Shown piece after piece: positions 8,962 to 17,708 of a stretch of 64,000 nt of DNA; positions within the stretch are counted from its first letter, which is position 1, and each line of letters starts with the position of its first letter. The notes below the pieces were generated by a model that searched no databases, had not been told where the DNA came from, and worked only from the letters and a program-made list of their open reading frames with translations. This DNA comes from Salipaludibacillus sp047795645 (GTDB lineage Bacteria > Bacillota > Bacilli > Bacillales > Salisediminibacteriaceae): positions 1,798,001-1,862,000 of the forward strand of contig NZ_CP181045.1 in the NCBI RefSeq assembly GCF_047795645.1. Reading direction: 5' to 3'. A program made the translations under genes and the position numbers.

Positions 8962-9054
8962 GAAAAACTTAGCTTGTCGCCTAGTCCTTCATGGCGAAAG
9001 CCTTAGTTTATCTTATACTTTAATCCTTCAGCAAAATTAAACATTCTTAAAGTA
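8962..9054 (+). repeat. Dispersed two-hairpin repeat, copy B
   Basis: Second copy in the ylbB-ylbC gap, starting AGAAAAACTTAGC and ending TTAAAGTATAA. The 3' module arms ATACTTTAA and TTAAAGTAT are perfect here. It differs from copy A at only a few positions. Confidence 0.88.
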
Positions 9055-9077
9055 TAACAAAAAATGAATTATCCTTA

Positions 9078-9506
9078 TTAATGATGATACTGTGGTTGCT
9101 CAGATATTTCAGATAATGCAATGGCTGCCTCATGTTCTGTAGATGTGTGAATGGCTAAGTCACCCAATGCTACAATGCCAATTAACTCATCACCATTCAC
9201 TACAGGTAATCGTCTAATTTGTTTCTCTGCCATCAATTTAGCTGCTTCATTTACATCCATGTCTTGTGGCGCTGTAAACAGATGATCACTCATCACTTCT
9301 TGTAAAGGCGAAGAATTTGGGCGTTTATCGGCAACTCCCCTCACAACAATATCCCGATCAGTAACCATTCCTAATAATTTCGTTCCTTCACAAATTGGAA
9401 TCGCACCAACATGGTCATTCTTCATTTTTAACGCTGCCTCATATATATTATCCATCGGCGAACAAACATCAACACTTCCAGTCATAATATCTTTCAACGT
9501 TGTCAT
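9078..9506 (-). CDS. ylbB: YlbB, tandem CBS-domain protein
   Basis: A 142-residue cytoplasmic protein made of two CBS motifs (about residues 7-60 and 72-128), with the typical VTDRDIVVRGVA and RRLPVVNGDELIGIVALGDLA segments. CBS pairs bind adenosyl ligands such as AMP, ATP or SAM; no attached effector domain is present. The ATG at 9504-9506 follows GAGGAGGAAATAAAA; the longer frame upstream overlaps ylbA on the other strand and is unlikely to be translated. Divergent from ylbA. Confidence 0.9.
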   Translation of the reverse strand: MTTLKDIMTGSVDVCSPMDNIYEAALKMKNDHVGAIPICEGTKLLGMVTDRDIVVRGVADKRPNSSPLQEVMSDHLFTAPQDMDVNEAAKLMAEKQIRRLPVVNGDELIGIVALGDLAIHTSTEHEAAIALSEISEQPQYHH

Positions 9507-9662
9507 TTTTATTTCCTCCTCTTTTATAGTTTCAAGTTTTATCCTCTCCGCTTTAAGCAAAATTATTTTTCCATGTTTTAACGCTGTTTCATTGCAACGG
9601 AGCAGAATTCGTAATACTATAAAGAAGAGTGAATAAAGATCGATTTTCAAGGAGGAAGTAAA

Positions 9663-10016
9663 ATGAAATTTGAAGAAACTGGACTCGAAGGTATCGTAAT
9701 TGAATATCAAGCTTTAGAAGAAATCATGCAAGCAGCAGGATTTGCTGATCAATATGATTATGAACGGATAACATTTGATTACAAAATTATTGATCAAGTT
9801 TTCGATCATGTCTATTATTTCCGTGTACCTGCTCATGTAGTAGAAGGAGAAATACCTTCTCCACATAGTACAGTAAGAATGATGGTTCCATACTTGGGTA
9901 AACACTATTATCCACATGGAGTAGAGTATGACGAAGAATTCCCTAAACAAATTGTAGACAAATGCAAGAAAAAAATTGAATCCGTATTAGAAAAAATTAG
10001 AAACGAAGCAATTTAA
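9663..10016 (+). CDS. ylbA: YlbA, YugN-like family protein
   Basis: A 117-residue soluble protein resembling the YugN family: N-terminal MKFEETGLEG, a central YDYERITFDYK region and the C-terminal LGKHYYPHGVEYDEEFP motif. Synteny with ylbB and the cta genes supports the YlbA name. No catalytic motif is evident and the family function is unknown. AAGGAGGAAG lies seven bases before the ATG. It is transcribed divergently from ylbB; the following 287-base gap to the YtvI-like gene shows nothing further. Confidence 0.8.
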   Translation: MKFEETGLEGIVIEYQALEEIMQAAGFADQYDYERITFDYKIIDQVFDHVYYFRVPAHVVEGEIPSPHSTVRMMVPYLGKHYYPHGVEYDEEFPKQIVDKCKKKIESVLEKIRNEAI

Positions 10017-10303
10017 CATTTTTAAAAGAACATTTGATACATAACATCTTATCTCGAAGTAAAATCCTAACATTATTTGTTTCTCTCTAAATGATCGATT
10101 CTGCTTTGGTGTGTCTTGCCTTTAGTAACGACATCTCATTTAAACAGATGATCCAGTGTATTTTCATCTTAAGTAAATAGATTGTTTAAATAACGATACA
10201 ATCTATACCTCTTTCGATAAAGATGTTGGGACCCTTTATACCTAACATCTTCTTCGAAAGTTATTTCTACTTACTTATAACGAAACGAGAAGGGGGCATT
10301 CCG

Positions 10304-11362
10304 TTGACACCTCAGACGAAAAAAAAGTATATCTACACAGCTATTGGGATTTTAATTACAGCCCTATTCCTGTATTTCGTTTTCCCTGTATCTTTACCAC
10401 TAATTTTAGCATTAATTACGGCCCTAATTTTAGCACCCATCGTCAAGGTGTTGGTAGAAAAAACGAAACTTTCACGAAGTATCGCTGTATTTATTGTGTT
10501 TATCACCTTTTTACTAGTCATTGCTATCTTCGGGTATTTCACTTTCACTAGAGCATTTACACAGTTAAATCAATTTGTCGAAAACCTCCCGATGATTATA
10601 AATGAAATTAACATTGCATGGATGTCTCTATTGGATAACTTACGTTTTCAATTGGATCAATATTCTTCTGACATTGTCACTGAAATTGACAGTGCTGTTA
10701 CTAACCAACTCCTAAATATTAGAGATCAATTAGCTGGAATAGATATCGTTGGGATGGCTACTAACCTTTTGATTAAGATCCCTTCATATATTGTCTCGTT
10801 TCTAGTTTATCTTATTGCTTTGTACTTATTTTTATTTGACTTACCTAGACTAAAAACAAAATTATTTTCTTACATGTCAGAAGAAACTGCAAAGAAATTC
10901 AGTTTTATGACAAAAAGATTATCTTACGTTATCTTTGGATTTTTCAAAGCTCAGTTCTTAGTAAGTATCATTATTTTCATCGTTACTTTTATCGGACTCT
11001 TATTTATAGCTCCAGAAGTTGCATTAATTATGTCCATTGTCATATGGCTGATTGATTTTATTCCGATCATCGGATCAATTGCCGTTCTAGCACCATGGGC
11101 TGGGTATTACTTAATCGCTGGCAGCACAGCAACTGGAATACAAATGTTTGTATTAGCCGCAGTACTGTTAACAATTCGTAGAACAGTCGAGCCAAAAGTA
11201 ATGGGACACCACATTGGTTTATCACCATTAGCGACCCTCGTCTCTTTGTATATCGGTTTAATGTTGTTAGGTGCCGTAGGTTTTATCATTGGTCCGCTTG
11301 TAGTTATACTGTTTACAAGTGCTCGAGAAGCTGGAATCATAAAAATGAATATAAAAATATAG
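10304..11362 (+). CDS. AI-2E family (YtvI-like) permease
   Basis: A 352-residue polytopic membrane protein with the layout of the AI-2E/PerM (YtvI, YdbI) family: two or three N-terminal helices, a large soluble segment (about residues 75-145), then five or six helices including the conserved PIIGS and MGHHIGLSPLATL motifs. Some members transport autoinducer-2 or act in Na+/H+ exchange or sporulation; which applies is not visible. I choose the TTG at 10304 because AGAAGGGGG lies immediately upstream, rather than the ATG at 10223. B. subtilis does not have this gene here, so it is a lineage-specific neighbour. Confidence 0.87.
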   Translation: MTPQTKKKYIYTAIGILITALFLYFVFPVSLPLILALITALILAPIVKVLVEKTKLSRSIAVFIVFITFLLVIAIFGYFTFTRAFTQLNQFVENLPMIINEINIAWMSLLDNLRFQLDQYSSDIVTEIDSAVTNQLLNIRDQLAGIDIVGMATNLLIKIPSYIVSFLVYLIALYLFLFDLPRLKTKLFSYMSEETAKKFSFMTKRLSYVIFGFFKAQFLVSIIIFIVTFIGLLFIAPEVALIMSIVIWLIDFIPIIGSIAVLAPWAGYYLIAGSTATGIQMFVLAAVLLTIRRTVEPKVMGHHIGLSPLATLVSLYIGLMLLGAVGFIIGPLVVILFTSAREAGIIKMNIKI

Positions 11363-11383
11363 GTGGTTTTCATCACAAATCAT

Positions 11384-11432
11384 TAAAGAGAGTCTAAGCA
11401 AGCTAGAAGCGTTTGCTTAGACTCTCTTTATT
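11384..11432. terminator. Bidirectional terminator after the YtvI-like gene
   Basis: A 17-bp perfect stem pairs AAAGAGAGTCTAAGCAA with TTGCTTAGACTCTCTTT around a short loop, with T-rich flanks on the plus strand. It separates the plus-strand permease from minus-strand ctaM. Confidence 0.85.
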
Positions 11433-11565
11433 CATTCTAGGGTTTGAGTTAACCAAAAAGGGATTCCCTTTATATCAGCTAAATGAAAGAGCCATCCCCA
11501 CTCTGATAGCCTCAGTATCGTACTCGCAATAAGTTATTCAGTAGCCCTACATTTTATACATCATT

Positions 11566-12027
11566 TTAAACAACACCCATAATAGCTCGGAATATATTTG
11601 TCGTCTCCCCCGGTGAATAAATGACATACAATAAAAAATAAACAACAATACCCGTAGTAGAAGCAATAAACCATATGATTGACGTGATTGGACCTAATTT
11701 TCGATGAAGTTTTAAATTATTCTTATAACCGGATGTTAGTTGAATAATCCCTAAAATAGCAGCAATTGTCGCCATCGTAATGTGAAATATCAAAAAGATC
11801 CTATAATATGTTTCTACGGATTCAGGTCCACCAAAAGCTGTACTTCCAATAAAAAATGTTTTCGACAAGTATGTTGCAAAAAATACACTAGCAAATACCG
11901 CCGCCCAAAACATAGCTTTTTTATGAGCTTCAATCTTTCTCTTACTAACAAAATACCACCCTACCGCTACGAATAATGCACTTAAAGCAATAAAAATAGT
12001 GCTTAACAATGGCAACAGTGTAGCCAT
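11566..12027 (-). CDS. ctaM: CtaM/YozB-like DUF420 membrane protein, cytochrome oxidase maturation factor
   Basis: A 153-residue membrane protein with four or five helices and the DUF420 pattern (conserved His in helix pairs: EAHKKAMF, FHITMATIA and LHRKLGPI). In Staphylococcus aureus CtaM is needed for maturation of the aa3-type oxidase; B. subtilis YozB is the homologue. Its place directly after ctaBCDEF supports an oxidase assembly role. A terminator separates it from ctaF, so it likely has its own promoter. GAGGGGGAAAT precedes the ATG. In B. subtilis ctaG follows ctaF; here DUF420 takes that place and no ctaG is seen. Confidence 0.85.
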   Translation of the reverse strand: MATLLPLLSTIFIALSALFVAVGWYFVSKRKIEAHKKAMFWAAVFASVFFATYLSKTFFIGSTAFGGPESVETYYRIFLIFHITMATIAAILGIIQLTSGYKNNLKLHRKLGPITSIIWFIASTTGIVVYFLLYVIYSPGETTNIFRAIMGVV

Positions 12028-12212
12028 ATTTCCCCCTCACTCTCTATTCATTCATCGTTATATTATTTATATGATTTGTTTTAGCGATGATAAATGCCCC
12101 GAATTAGTCCCACAATCATTTAATAATATTTTACCATATTTATTATTAAAAGAACCAATTCCACCATTCACTTTTCTTAAACAACTCTATCTAAGAAACA
12201 GCTTTTATTTCA

Positions 12213-12247
12213 GAAAAAGCACCTCCATAAAATTATGGAAGTGCTTA
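12213..12247 (-). terminator. Terminator of the ctaBCDEF operon
   Basis: On the minus strand AAGCACTTCCATAA pairs with TTATGGAGGTGCTT (one G-T type mismatch) followed by TTTCT. It is 16 bases after the ctaF stop codon. Confidence 0.88.
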
Positions 12248-12262
12248 ACTCAAACTAATTCA

Positions 12263-12610
12263 TTAGTATTTAACAACACCAATGAGAAGCATCAAGGAAG
12301 CAACAGTTAAAGCTGCTACAAACAATCCTGACCAAATCATTGCATTGACCCATCCCGTACCTTTTTCATTCATGTGCATGAAAAAATACAATTGAAAGAT
12401 GACTTGAATACTAGCTAAAATCAATATAAATGGAATCGCAAAACCACTTGGAACTGCATCACTAGCAATAGCTAAAAATGCCATTGAAGTAATGAATATC
12501 ATCAGAACAAACGAAACAAGTTGCGTACGCATCTCTTTTTTTAGCTTACGTTTCGTTCGAACAGACGGTTCACCTTGAAGAGGAGCACTAGGATCTACAT
12601 GTGAACTCAT
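12263..12610 (-). CDS. ctaF: Cytochrome c oxidase caa3 subunit IV (CtaF)
   Basis: A 115-residue membrane protein with three hydrophobic helices, the bacterial prokaryotic-type subunit IV (COX4_pro) family. It contributes to assembly or stability of caa3 oxidase in the cytoplasmic membrane. GAGGTTGATCAT precedes the ATG, and the gene follows ctaE by only four bases. A strong terminator lies just downstream, so it is the last gene of the ctaB-F transcript. Confidence 0.92.
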   Translation of the reverse strand: MSSHVDPSAPLQGEPSVRTKRKLKKEMRTQLVSFVLMIFITSMAFLAIASDAVPSGFAIPFILILASIQVIFQLYFFMHMNEKGTGWVNAMIWSGLFVAALTVASLMLLIGVVKY

Positions 12611-12614
12611 ATGA

Positions 12615-13235
12615 TCAACCTCCTATTCCTAGTAGATAGACAATAGTGAAGATAAACACCCAAACAACATCAATAAAGTGCCAATACAATACTGCCGTGT
12701 AAAACTTAGGCGCATTTGTTAATGTCAAACCAGATTTACGATAACGAATTAACAAGATAGTGATCCAAGTAACACCGAAAGCTACGTGAGCTCCGTGTGT
12801 TCCTACTAACGTATAGAATGCAGAGCCAAAAGCACTCGTTGAAAAACCTAAGCCTTTGTCTACATAGTCATAGAATTCATAGATCTCAAACCCAAGAAAC
12901 GCTACCCCTAAAGCAACCGTTACCCACATCCACGTCAGTAATCCTTTGTAATTCCCTCGTTTCATGTTGATAACAGCAAAAACACTCGTCAAACTACTAG
13001 TTAATAAAATCATTGTCATGATAAACACAAGGTTTAAGTGAAATAAATCGCTTGGACCCGGTCCATCAAGAACGCCATTTCGAAGTCCTAAATACGTTCC
13101 AAATAAACTTCCGAATAAAACCGTTTCTCCACCAAGGAAAAACCAAAAACCTAAATATTTATTTCGCCCTTCTAACGTCGCCTTCTCCGGATTCGGAGGA
13201 AGGGTTTGTTGTTCAACCGCTTGATTATCAGCCAT
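12615..13235 (-). CDS. ctaE: Cytochrome c oxidase caa3 subunit III (CtaE)
   Basis: A 206-residue membrane protein with five helices, the short form of subunit III. Conserved features are the FFLGGETVLFGSLFGTY start, the THGAHVAFG motif (about residues 145-153) and the WHFIDVVWVFIFT C-terminal helix. It packs against subunit I. The start lies two bases after the ctaD stop, with GGAGGAGGG as ribosome binding site, consistent with tight operon coupling. Confidence 0.95.
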   Translation of the reverse strand: MADNQAVEQQTLPPNPEKATLEGRNKYLGFWFFLGGETVLFGSLFGTYLGLRNGVLDGPGPSDLFHLNLVFIMTMILLTSSLTSVFAVINMKRGNYKGLLTWMWVTVALGVAFLGFEIYEFYDYVDKGLGFSTSAFGSAFYTLVGTHGAHVAFGVTWITILLIRYRKSGLTLTNAPKFYTAVLYWHFIDVVWVFIFTIVYLLGIGG

Positions 13236-13237
13236 GT

Positions 13238-15070
13238 TTAACCCTCCTCCTTATCACGTGTAATTTCTTCAACTGGGATATGATACCCGTGGTCTTCTTT
13301 AATGGACCGTGTGAACATCGCTCCGAATGTGATACCCAAACCAACTACGATAACTGGGATCACCATGTAAATAAACCCAAAACTTGCGACAAATAAACCA
13401 ATTGACATTACTAATGGAAGAATCGTTCCATTTGGCATATGAATGTCTTCTAACGGTTCAGCTGCTTTCATTTTGCCATCACCTTCATATTTTTCATACC
13501 AATACGCATCTAAATCACGAACAAGTGGCGTTTGTGCAAAGTTATACTCAGGCACTGGTGAAGGTGTTGTCCATTCAAGTGTACGACCATCCCATGGATC
13601 TCCAGCATTTTCTGTATTTTTTGTTGAAACGAAAATATTTATCAAAAATAAGATAAATGCAATGCTCATAAGGAAAGCACCCATAGTACTAATCAAGTTC
13701 ATACTTTCAAATCCTTGATCCGGAAGGTAAGAAGCAACACGTCGCTGCATTCCCATCAATCCTAAGAAATGTTGAACAAAGAACGTTAAGTGGAAACCAA
13801 TTAGGAATAGCCAGAAAAACCACTTTCCTAATGCTTCATTTAAACGATATCCGAAAATCTTCGGCCACCAGTAGAATGCTCCACCGAACAACCCTAAGAC
13901 TACCCCACCAATAATTACATAATGGAAGTGAGCAACAACAAAGTACGTATCGTGAAACTGATAGTTAGCTGCACTTGTTGCTAGCATTACACCCGTTACC
14001 CCACCCATTACAAATGATGGAATAAAACCTAAGGCAAACAAGTTTGCCGTTGTGAACTGAATACGCCCTCCCCAAAGGGTTAATAGCCAGTTAAATATCT
14101 TGATCCCTGTTGGAACGGCAATCGCCATTGTCGCAACAGCAAAGATTGCATTAGCAACAGGTCCCATTCCTACAGTAAACATGTGGTGAGCCCAAACCAT
14201 GAACCCTAGGAAACCTATGATTAATGTAGCAAATACCATCGCAGAATATCCGAACAATCGCTTTTTAGCAAATGTAGGGAGGATTTCTGAGAAGATACCA
14301 AACGCAGGCAATATAAGAATATAAACTTCTGGGTGGCCAAATATCCAGAATAAATGTTGCCAAATTATTACATTCCCTCCGAAGTCAACTGCAAAAAATG
14401 TCCCTCCGAACAACCGTTCTAACATCAAGAGTAACAACCCAATTGTTAATGCTGGAAATGCAAATAAAATTAGCATGGAAGCCACAAACGAGCTCCAAGT
14501 AAATAATGGCATTCTCATCATGCTCATCCCAGGTGCACGCATATTGATAATTGTGACAAGGAAGTTAATCCCACCCATAAGAGTACCCAAACCACTTACC
14601 TGTAAACCAAGTAAATAGTAATCAAGACCCTCTCCAGGTGATTGACTTGATAATGGAACATAAGCGGTCCAACCAGCGTCAGGTGCTCCACCTGCAAACC
14701 AGCTGATATTTAATAACAAACCACCGAACAAAAACAACCAAAAACCTAAAGCGTTTAAAAATGGAAAAGCCACATCCCGCGCACCAATTTGCAGTGGAAT
14801 GATAAAGTTCATAAAACCAAATAATAGTGGCATAGCAGCCAAGAAAATCATTGTCGTTCCATGCATAGTTAATAATTCATTAAATGTTTGTGCCTGAATA
14901 AACGAAAATTCAGGAAACATAAGCTGAATACGCATTAAAATAGCTTCCAAGCCACCTAAGGCAAAGAAAAATGCGCCCCCGGCTAAGTACAATATACCTA
15001 CTTTTTTATGGTCAACCGTGGTCAGCCAGTCCCAAATTACATTTTTAGACTGAGCCTTTTCATAAGACAC
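13238..15070 (-). CDS. ctaD: Cytochrome c oxidase caa3 subunit I (CtaD)
   Basis: The 610-residue catalytic subunit binds heme a and the heme a3-CuB centre, reduces oxygen to water and pumps protons. Visible hallmarks are the heme a ligand region LTMHGTTMIF, the CuB/Tyr crosslink motif GHPEVYILILPAFG, the HHMFTVG pair and the HFHYVIIGG axial His region. The length, with about 14 helices, fits the Bacillus caa3 type. Translation starts at GTG 15070, which is preceded by AAAGGGGGTAT. It lies between ctaC and ctaE in the operon. Confidence 0.97.
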   Translation of the reverse strand: MSYEKAQSKNVIWDWLTTVDHKKVGILYLAGGAFFFALGGLEAILMRIQLMFPEFSFIQAQTFNELLTMHGTTMIFLAAMPLLFGFMNFIIPLQIGARDVAFPFLNALGFWLFLFGGLLLNISWFAGGAPDAGWTAYVPLSSQSPGEGLDYYLLGLQVSGLGTLMGGINFLVTIINMRAPGMSMMRMPLFTWSSFVASMLILFAFPALTIGLLLLMLERLFGGTFFAVDFGGNVIIWQHLFWIFGHPEVYILILPAFGIFSEILPTFAKKRLFGYSAMVFATLIIGFLGFMVWAHHMFTVGMGPVANAIFAVATMAIAVPTGIKIFNWLLTLWGGRIQFTTANLFALGFIPSFVMGGVTGVMLATSAANYQFHDTYFVVAHFHYVIIGGVVLGLFGGAFYWWPKIFGYRLNEALGKWFFWLFLIGFHLTFFVQHFLGLMGMQRRVASYLPDQGFESMNLISTMGAFLMSIAFILFLINIFVSTKNTENAGDPWDGRTLEWTTPSPVPEYNFAQTPLVRDLDAYWYEKYEGDGKMKAAEPLEDIHMPNGTILPLVMSIGLFVASFGFIYMVIPVIVVGLGITFGAMFTRSIKEDHGYHIPVEEITRDKEEG

Positions 15071-15098
15071 GTTTAGATACCCCCTTTACTACCTTTAA

Positions 15099-16139
15099 TT
15101 ATTCAAGTATTTTTAATTCATTTAGATATGCAATAAGTGCAGTCATTTCTTCATCACTTACTTGATCATGGTTAATAGTAGGCATGTTGTTTCCTGGCTT
15201 GAATTCTTGAGGGTCTCTCAACCAAGCTTCAAGATTTTCATCGTCAGGGTCCAAATACCCAGCAAGCGCTTCTCTTTCGGCATAGTTTGTCAAGTTCGGT
15301 CCTGTTGGTGAACCTTCATCACCGATCGCATGACAACTAATACAGCTTTCTTCAAATACACCACGACCATCAACAGCAACTTGCCCTTCGGGATCTGTTA
15401 TCTCTTCTGGTGGTTCAGCCATATTTGTAGCCCATGTTTCGAATGTATCTGGGTCTACAGCAATCACTTTGAAGTCCATTTGCCAGTGGGAAGGTCCACA
15501 TAATTCAGTACACTTACCCATATACACACCTTCTTCAGGCGCTTCAAACCACATATCGTTTGTTATACCAGGAACGTTATCTTGTTTACCAGCTAAAGCA
15601 GGTACCCAAAATGAGTGAATAACATCAGAAGCCTGCAATTCAATATTAATTCGTGTATCTGTCGGAATATACATCTCTTGACCTGCAACAATATCATGAT
15701 CTGGATAAGCAAATTCCCACCAGAATTGATGCGCAGTTACTTCAACTGTTACATGATCGATTTCCTCTCCTTCAGCGCCATCTTCTACTTCAACACTCGT
15801 ATCTGCCAGTGTGAACGTATCCATCACGTTCGGAACCGCAAGCATCAAGAGTAGAATAATTGGAATAGTCGTCCAGATGATTTCTAACGTTCTGTTCCCG
15901 TGAACTTGCTTCGGAATATGTGTATCCCCAGGTTTTTCACGGAAGCGAAAGATTACAAAAATATAAATTGAAAACACAATAAACATTACAAATATCATAA
16001 TATACAAGCTAAGCTGGATTAAGGAATATTGCATTTCTGCAACAGGACCTTGTGGGTCAAGAGCAGATAAATTCTCTACACCACAACCAGACAATAGCAT
16101 GATGAAAGATATTGGAAGTAGTCGCCATACAAACTTCAT
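15099..16139 (-). CDS. ctaC: Cytochrome c oxidase caa3 subunit II with fused cytochrome c (CtaC)
   Basis: A 346-residue lipoprotein: signal peptide ending in lipobox LSGC, two membrane helices (about 40-63 and 87-107), a CuA cupredoxin domain with CTELCGPSHWQM ligands, and a C-terminal c-type cytochrome with heme motif CISCH and a later Met ligand in GNNMP. The fusion defines the caa3 class, which takes electrons from membrane or soluble cytochrome c. The extracytoplasmic part is strongly acidic (runs such as DPDDENLE), consistent with function at a high-pH or saline outer surface; that interpretation is inference. Confidence 0.96.
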   Translation of the reverse strand: MKFVWRLLPISFIMLLSGCGVENLSALDPQGPVAEMQYSLIQLSLYIMIFVMFIVFSIYIFVIFRFREKPGDTHIPKQVHGNRTLEIIWTTIPIILLLMLAVPNVMDTFTLADTSVEVEDGAEGEEIDHVTVEVTAHQFWWEFAYPDHDIVAGQEMYIPTDTRINIELQASDVIHSFWVPALAGKQDNVPGITNDMWFEAPEEGVYMGKCTELCGPSHWQMDFKVIAVDPDTFETWATNMAEPPEEITDPEGQVAVDGRGVFEESCISCHAIGDEGSPTGPNLTNYAEREALAGYLDPDDENLEAWLRDPQEFKPGNNMPTINHDQVSDEEMTALIAYLNELKILE

Positions 16140-16175
16140 TTCGTCACAAACCCCTCTTTCTGTAGTGAAAATATT

Positions 16176-17108
16176 TTAAAACATGTGAACAACAACCATT
16201 AAGACAAACATTATCGTCAAATAGTTAAGGGAATAGATAAACATCTGATTCGCCCATTTTATGTCATCCTTTATTTTGAAGCCAGCAATTCCTAACACAA
16301 GCCAGCCTCCCCCCAATAAAACTGCAGCGACTGTATAAACAATGCCAAAATCAGCCACAAACAATGAAACTGGAATTAAGGCCGCAATATACCAAATAAT
16401 TAGTCGTTTCGTCACAGCAAATCCTGCCACAACTGGCAACATTGGAATACCCGCGGCTTTGTATTCATCCGCTCGTTTCATCGCTAAAGCTAAAAAGTGC
16501 GGTGGTTGCCATAGAAACATAATAAGGAACAAGGTCCATGCGTATGGATGTAGACCTGGGTCAACTGCTGCCCAACCTATTAACGGTGGCACAGCCCCCG
16601 AAAAACTACCAACAATTGTGTTGAAAGTGGTTGTTCTTTTCGTCCACATCGAATATAGAACAACATAGATGATTAAACCCGCCACTCCTATCACCGCTGC
16701 AACCAAGGTGGTAATCGCGAGAAAGGCAATTCCTCCAACGGATAAAACAAGGCCATATGTTAATGTTTGTTTGCCCGTTAATTGACCTGTCACAGTAGGG
16801 CGCTCTTTCGTTCGTTCCATCAAATGATCGATATCTCGATCAATGTAATTATTCAGTGCACATCCGCCAGCCATGACCATAGCAGACCCTAACAATGCTA
16901 ATAATACGTTTAATGGGTCAGCTCCCAAAGTGGTTCCCGTATAATAGGCAGCTAAGAATAGACCAGCAAATGTTGTTATCAAGTTAGACATCACAATCCC
17001 TGTTTTCGAGATGGCCAAATACTCACGCCATCCAGCTTGGTTAGATTGATCTGTATTATCGACATGATTGATTGATTCTGCTGTTGAAGAAATCGTGATT
17101 TTATTCAA
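16176..17108 (-). CDS. ctaB: Protoheme IX farnesyltransferase, heme O synthase (CtaB)
   Basis: CtaB attaches farnesyl to protoheme to give heme O, the substrate of CtaA. The 310-residue UbiA-family membrane enzyme shows the NNYIDRDIDHLMERTKERP motif near residues 86-104 (first Asp-rich site) and DEYKAAGIPMLPV (second site), with about nine helices. The start is TTG at 17108, eight or so bases after AGAGGGGGGGG. It heads the ctaBCDEF operon, divergent from ctaA across a 600-base gap containing promoter and operator-like sequences. Confidence 0.95.
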   Translation of the reverse strand: MNKITISSTAESINHVDNTDQSNQAGWREYLAISKTGIVMSNLITTFAGLFLAAYYTGTTLGADPLNVLLALLGSAMVMAGGCALNNYIDRDIDHLMERTKERPTVTGQLTGKQTLTYGLVLSVGGIAFLAITTLVAAVIGVAGLIIYVVLYSMWTKRTTTFNTIVGSFSGAVPPLIGWAAVDPGLHPYAWTLFLIMFLWQPPHFLALAMKRADEYKAAGIPMLPVVAGFAVTKRLIIWYIAALIPVSLFVADFGIVYTVAAVLLGGGWLVLGIAGFKIKDDIKWANQMFIYSLNYLTIMFVLMVVVHMF

Positions 17109-17294
17109 TTTATTCCCCCCCCCTCTTTACATTCTTCTCCCCATAATCAAACCATGTTTCCTTATTCAAGTCTAATAATTTGCTCTATAATCTCAATTTT
17201 AATATAGGATAATCTTGACCAAATTACTATTCTCTGAAAACTTCGATAATTAAATCATAACTTGAAATGGTATAGATATTACTCATCCATACAC

Positions 17295-17327
17295 ATTATA
17301 TAGGAAGTTTCAGTGATTTTCATCACA
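17295..17327 (-). promoter_or_regulatory. Candidate ctaB promoter -10 with overlapping FNR/CRP-like palindrome
   Basis: On the minus strand TATAAT lies at 17295-17300. The region where a -35 box would fall (17318-17323) has no TTGACA match but sits inside the palindrome AGTGATTTTCATCACA (17312-17327), which matches the CRP/FNR half-sites TGTGA/TCACA with six-base spacing at nine of ten positions. The overlap would suit a repressor. It lies about 190-220 bases before the ctaB start. Confidence 0.5.
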
Positions 17328-17477
17328 TTTTTTTTGGAAGTTGTTCTTACCTCTACAGTTATTACTTTTTTTATACAATAATACACATCGGCACTATGTT
17401 TATATTATATAATACTTAGTGAAATGATTGAAAGAACTATTTTAAAAGTTCAATATATTAAAGTAAATGCCCTTTCG

Positions 17478-17506
17478 TTGACTTTTTATCGCAGAGTTCA
17501 TAAAAT
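17478..17506 (+). promoter_or_regulatory. Sigma-A type promoter for ctaA
   Basis: TTGACT at 17478-17483 and TAAAAT at 17501-17506 are separated by exactly 17 bases. The implied leader of about 195 bases carries repeat copy C just before the ctaA start. Confidence 0.7.
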
Positions 17507-17580
17507 AAGTACGAGTTAGTTGTATTATAGAAAATGCGTCAAAGATAATTTTTTAAAATAATTTAAATACTTTTTCATTA

Positions 17581-17674
17581 GAAACACTTAGCTTGTCGCC
17601 AAGTCCTTCATGGCGAAAGCCTAAGTTTATCTTATATTTTAATCCTTTAGCGAAGTTAAACATTCTTAAAGTAC
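17581..17674 (+). repeat. Dispersed two-hairpin repeat, copy C (in the ctaA leader)
   Basis: A full copy ending about 35 bases before the ctaA start codon and downstream of the predicted promoter, so it would be transcribed. The 5' hairpin is extended by ACTTAG/CTAAGT arms in this copy. The 3' module has T-to-C type changes that leave wobble pairing. Confidence 0.87.
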
Positions 17675-17708
17675 AAAAAAAGTATCTAAACGATAGAAAG
17701 ACGGTGGA

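Noticed and set aside
9507..9710. Long N-terminal extension of YlbB
   Set aside because: It would overlap ylbA on the other strand and lacks a start site; the ATG at 9506 follows a strong ribosome binding site.
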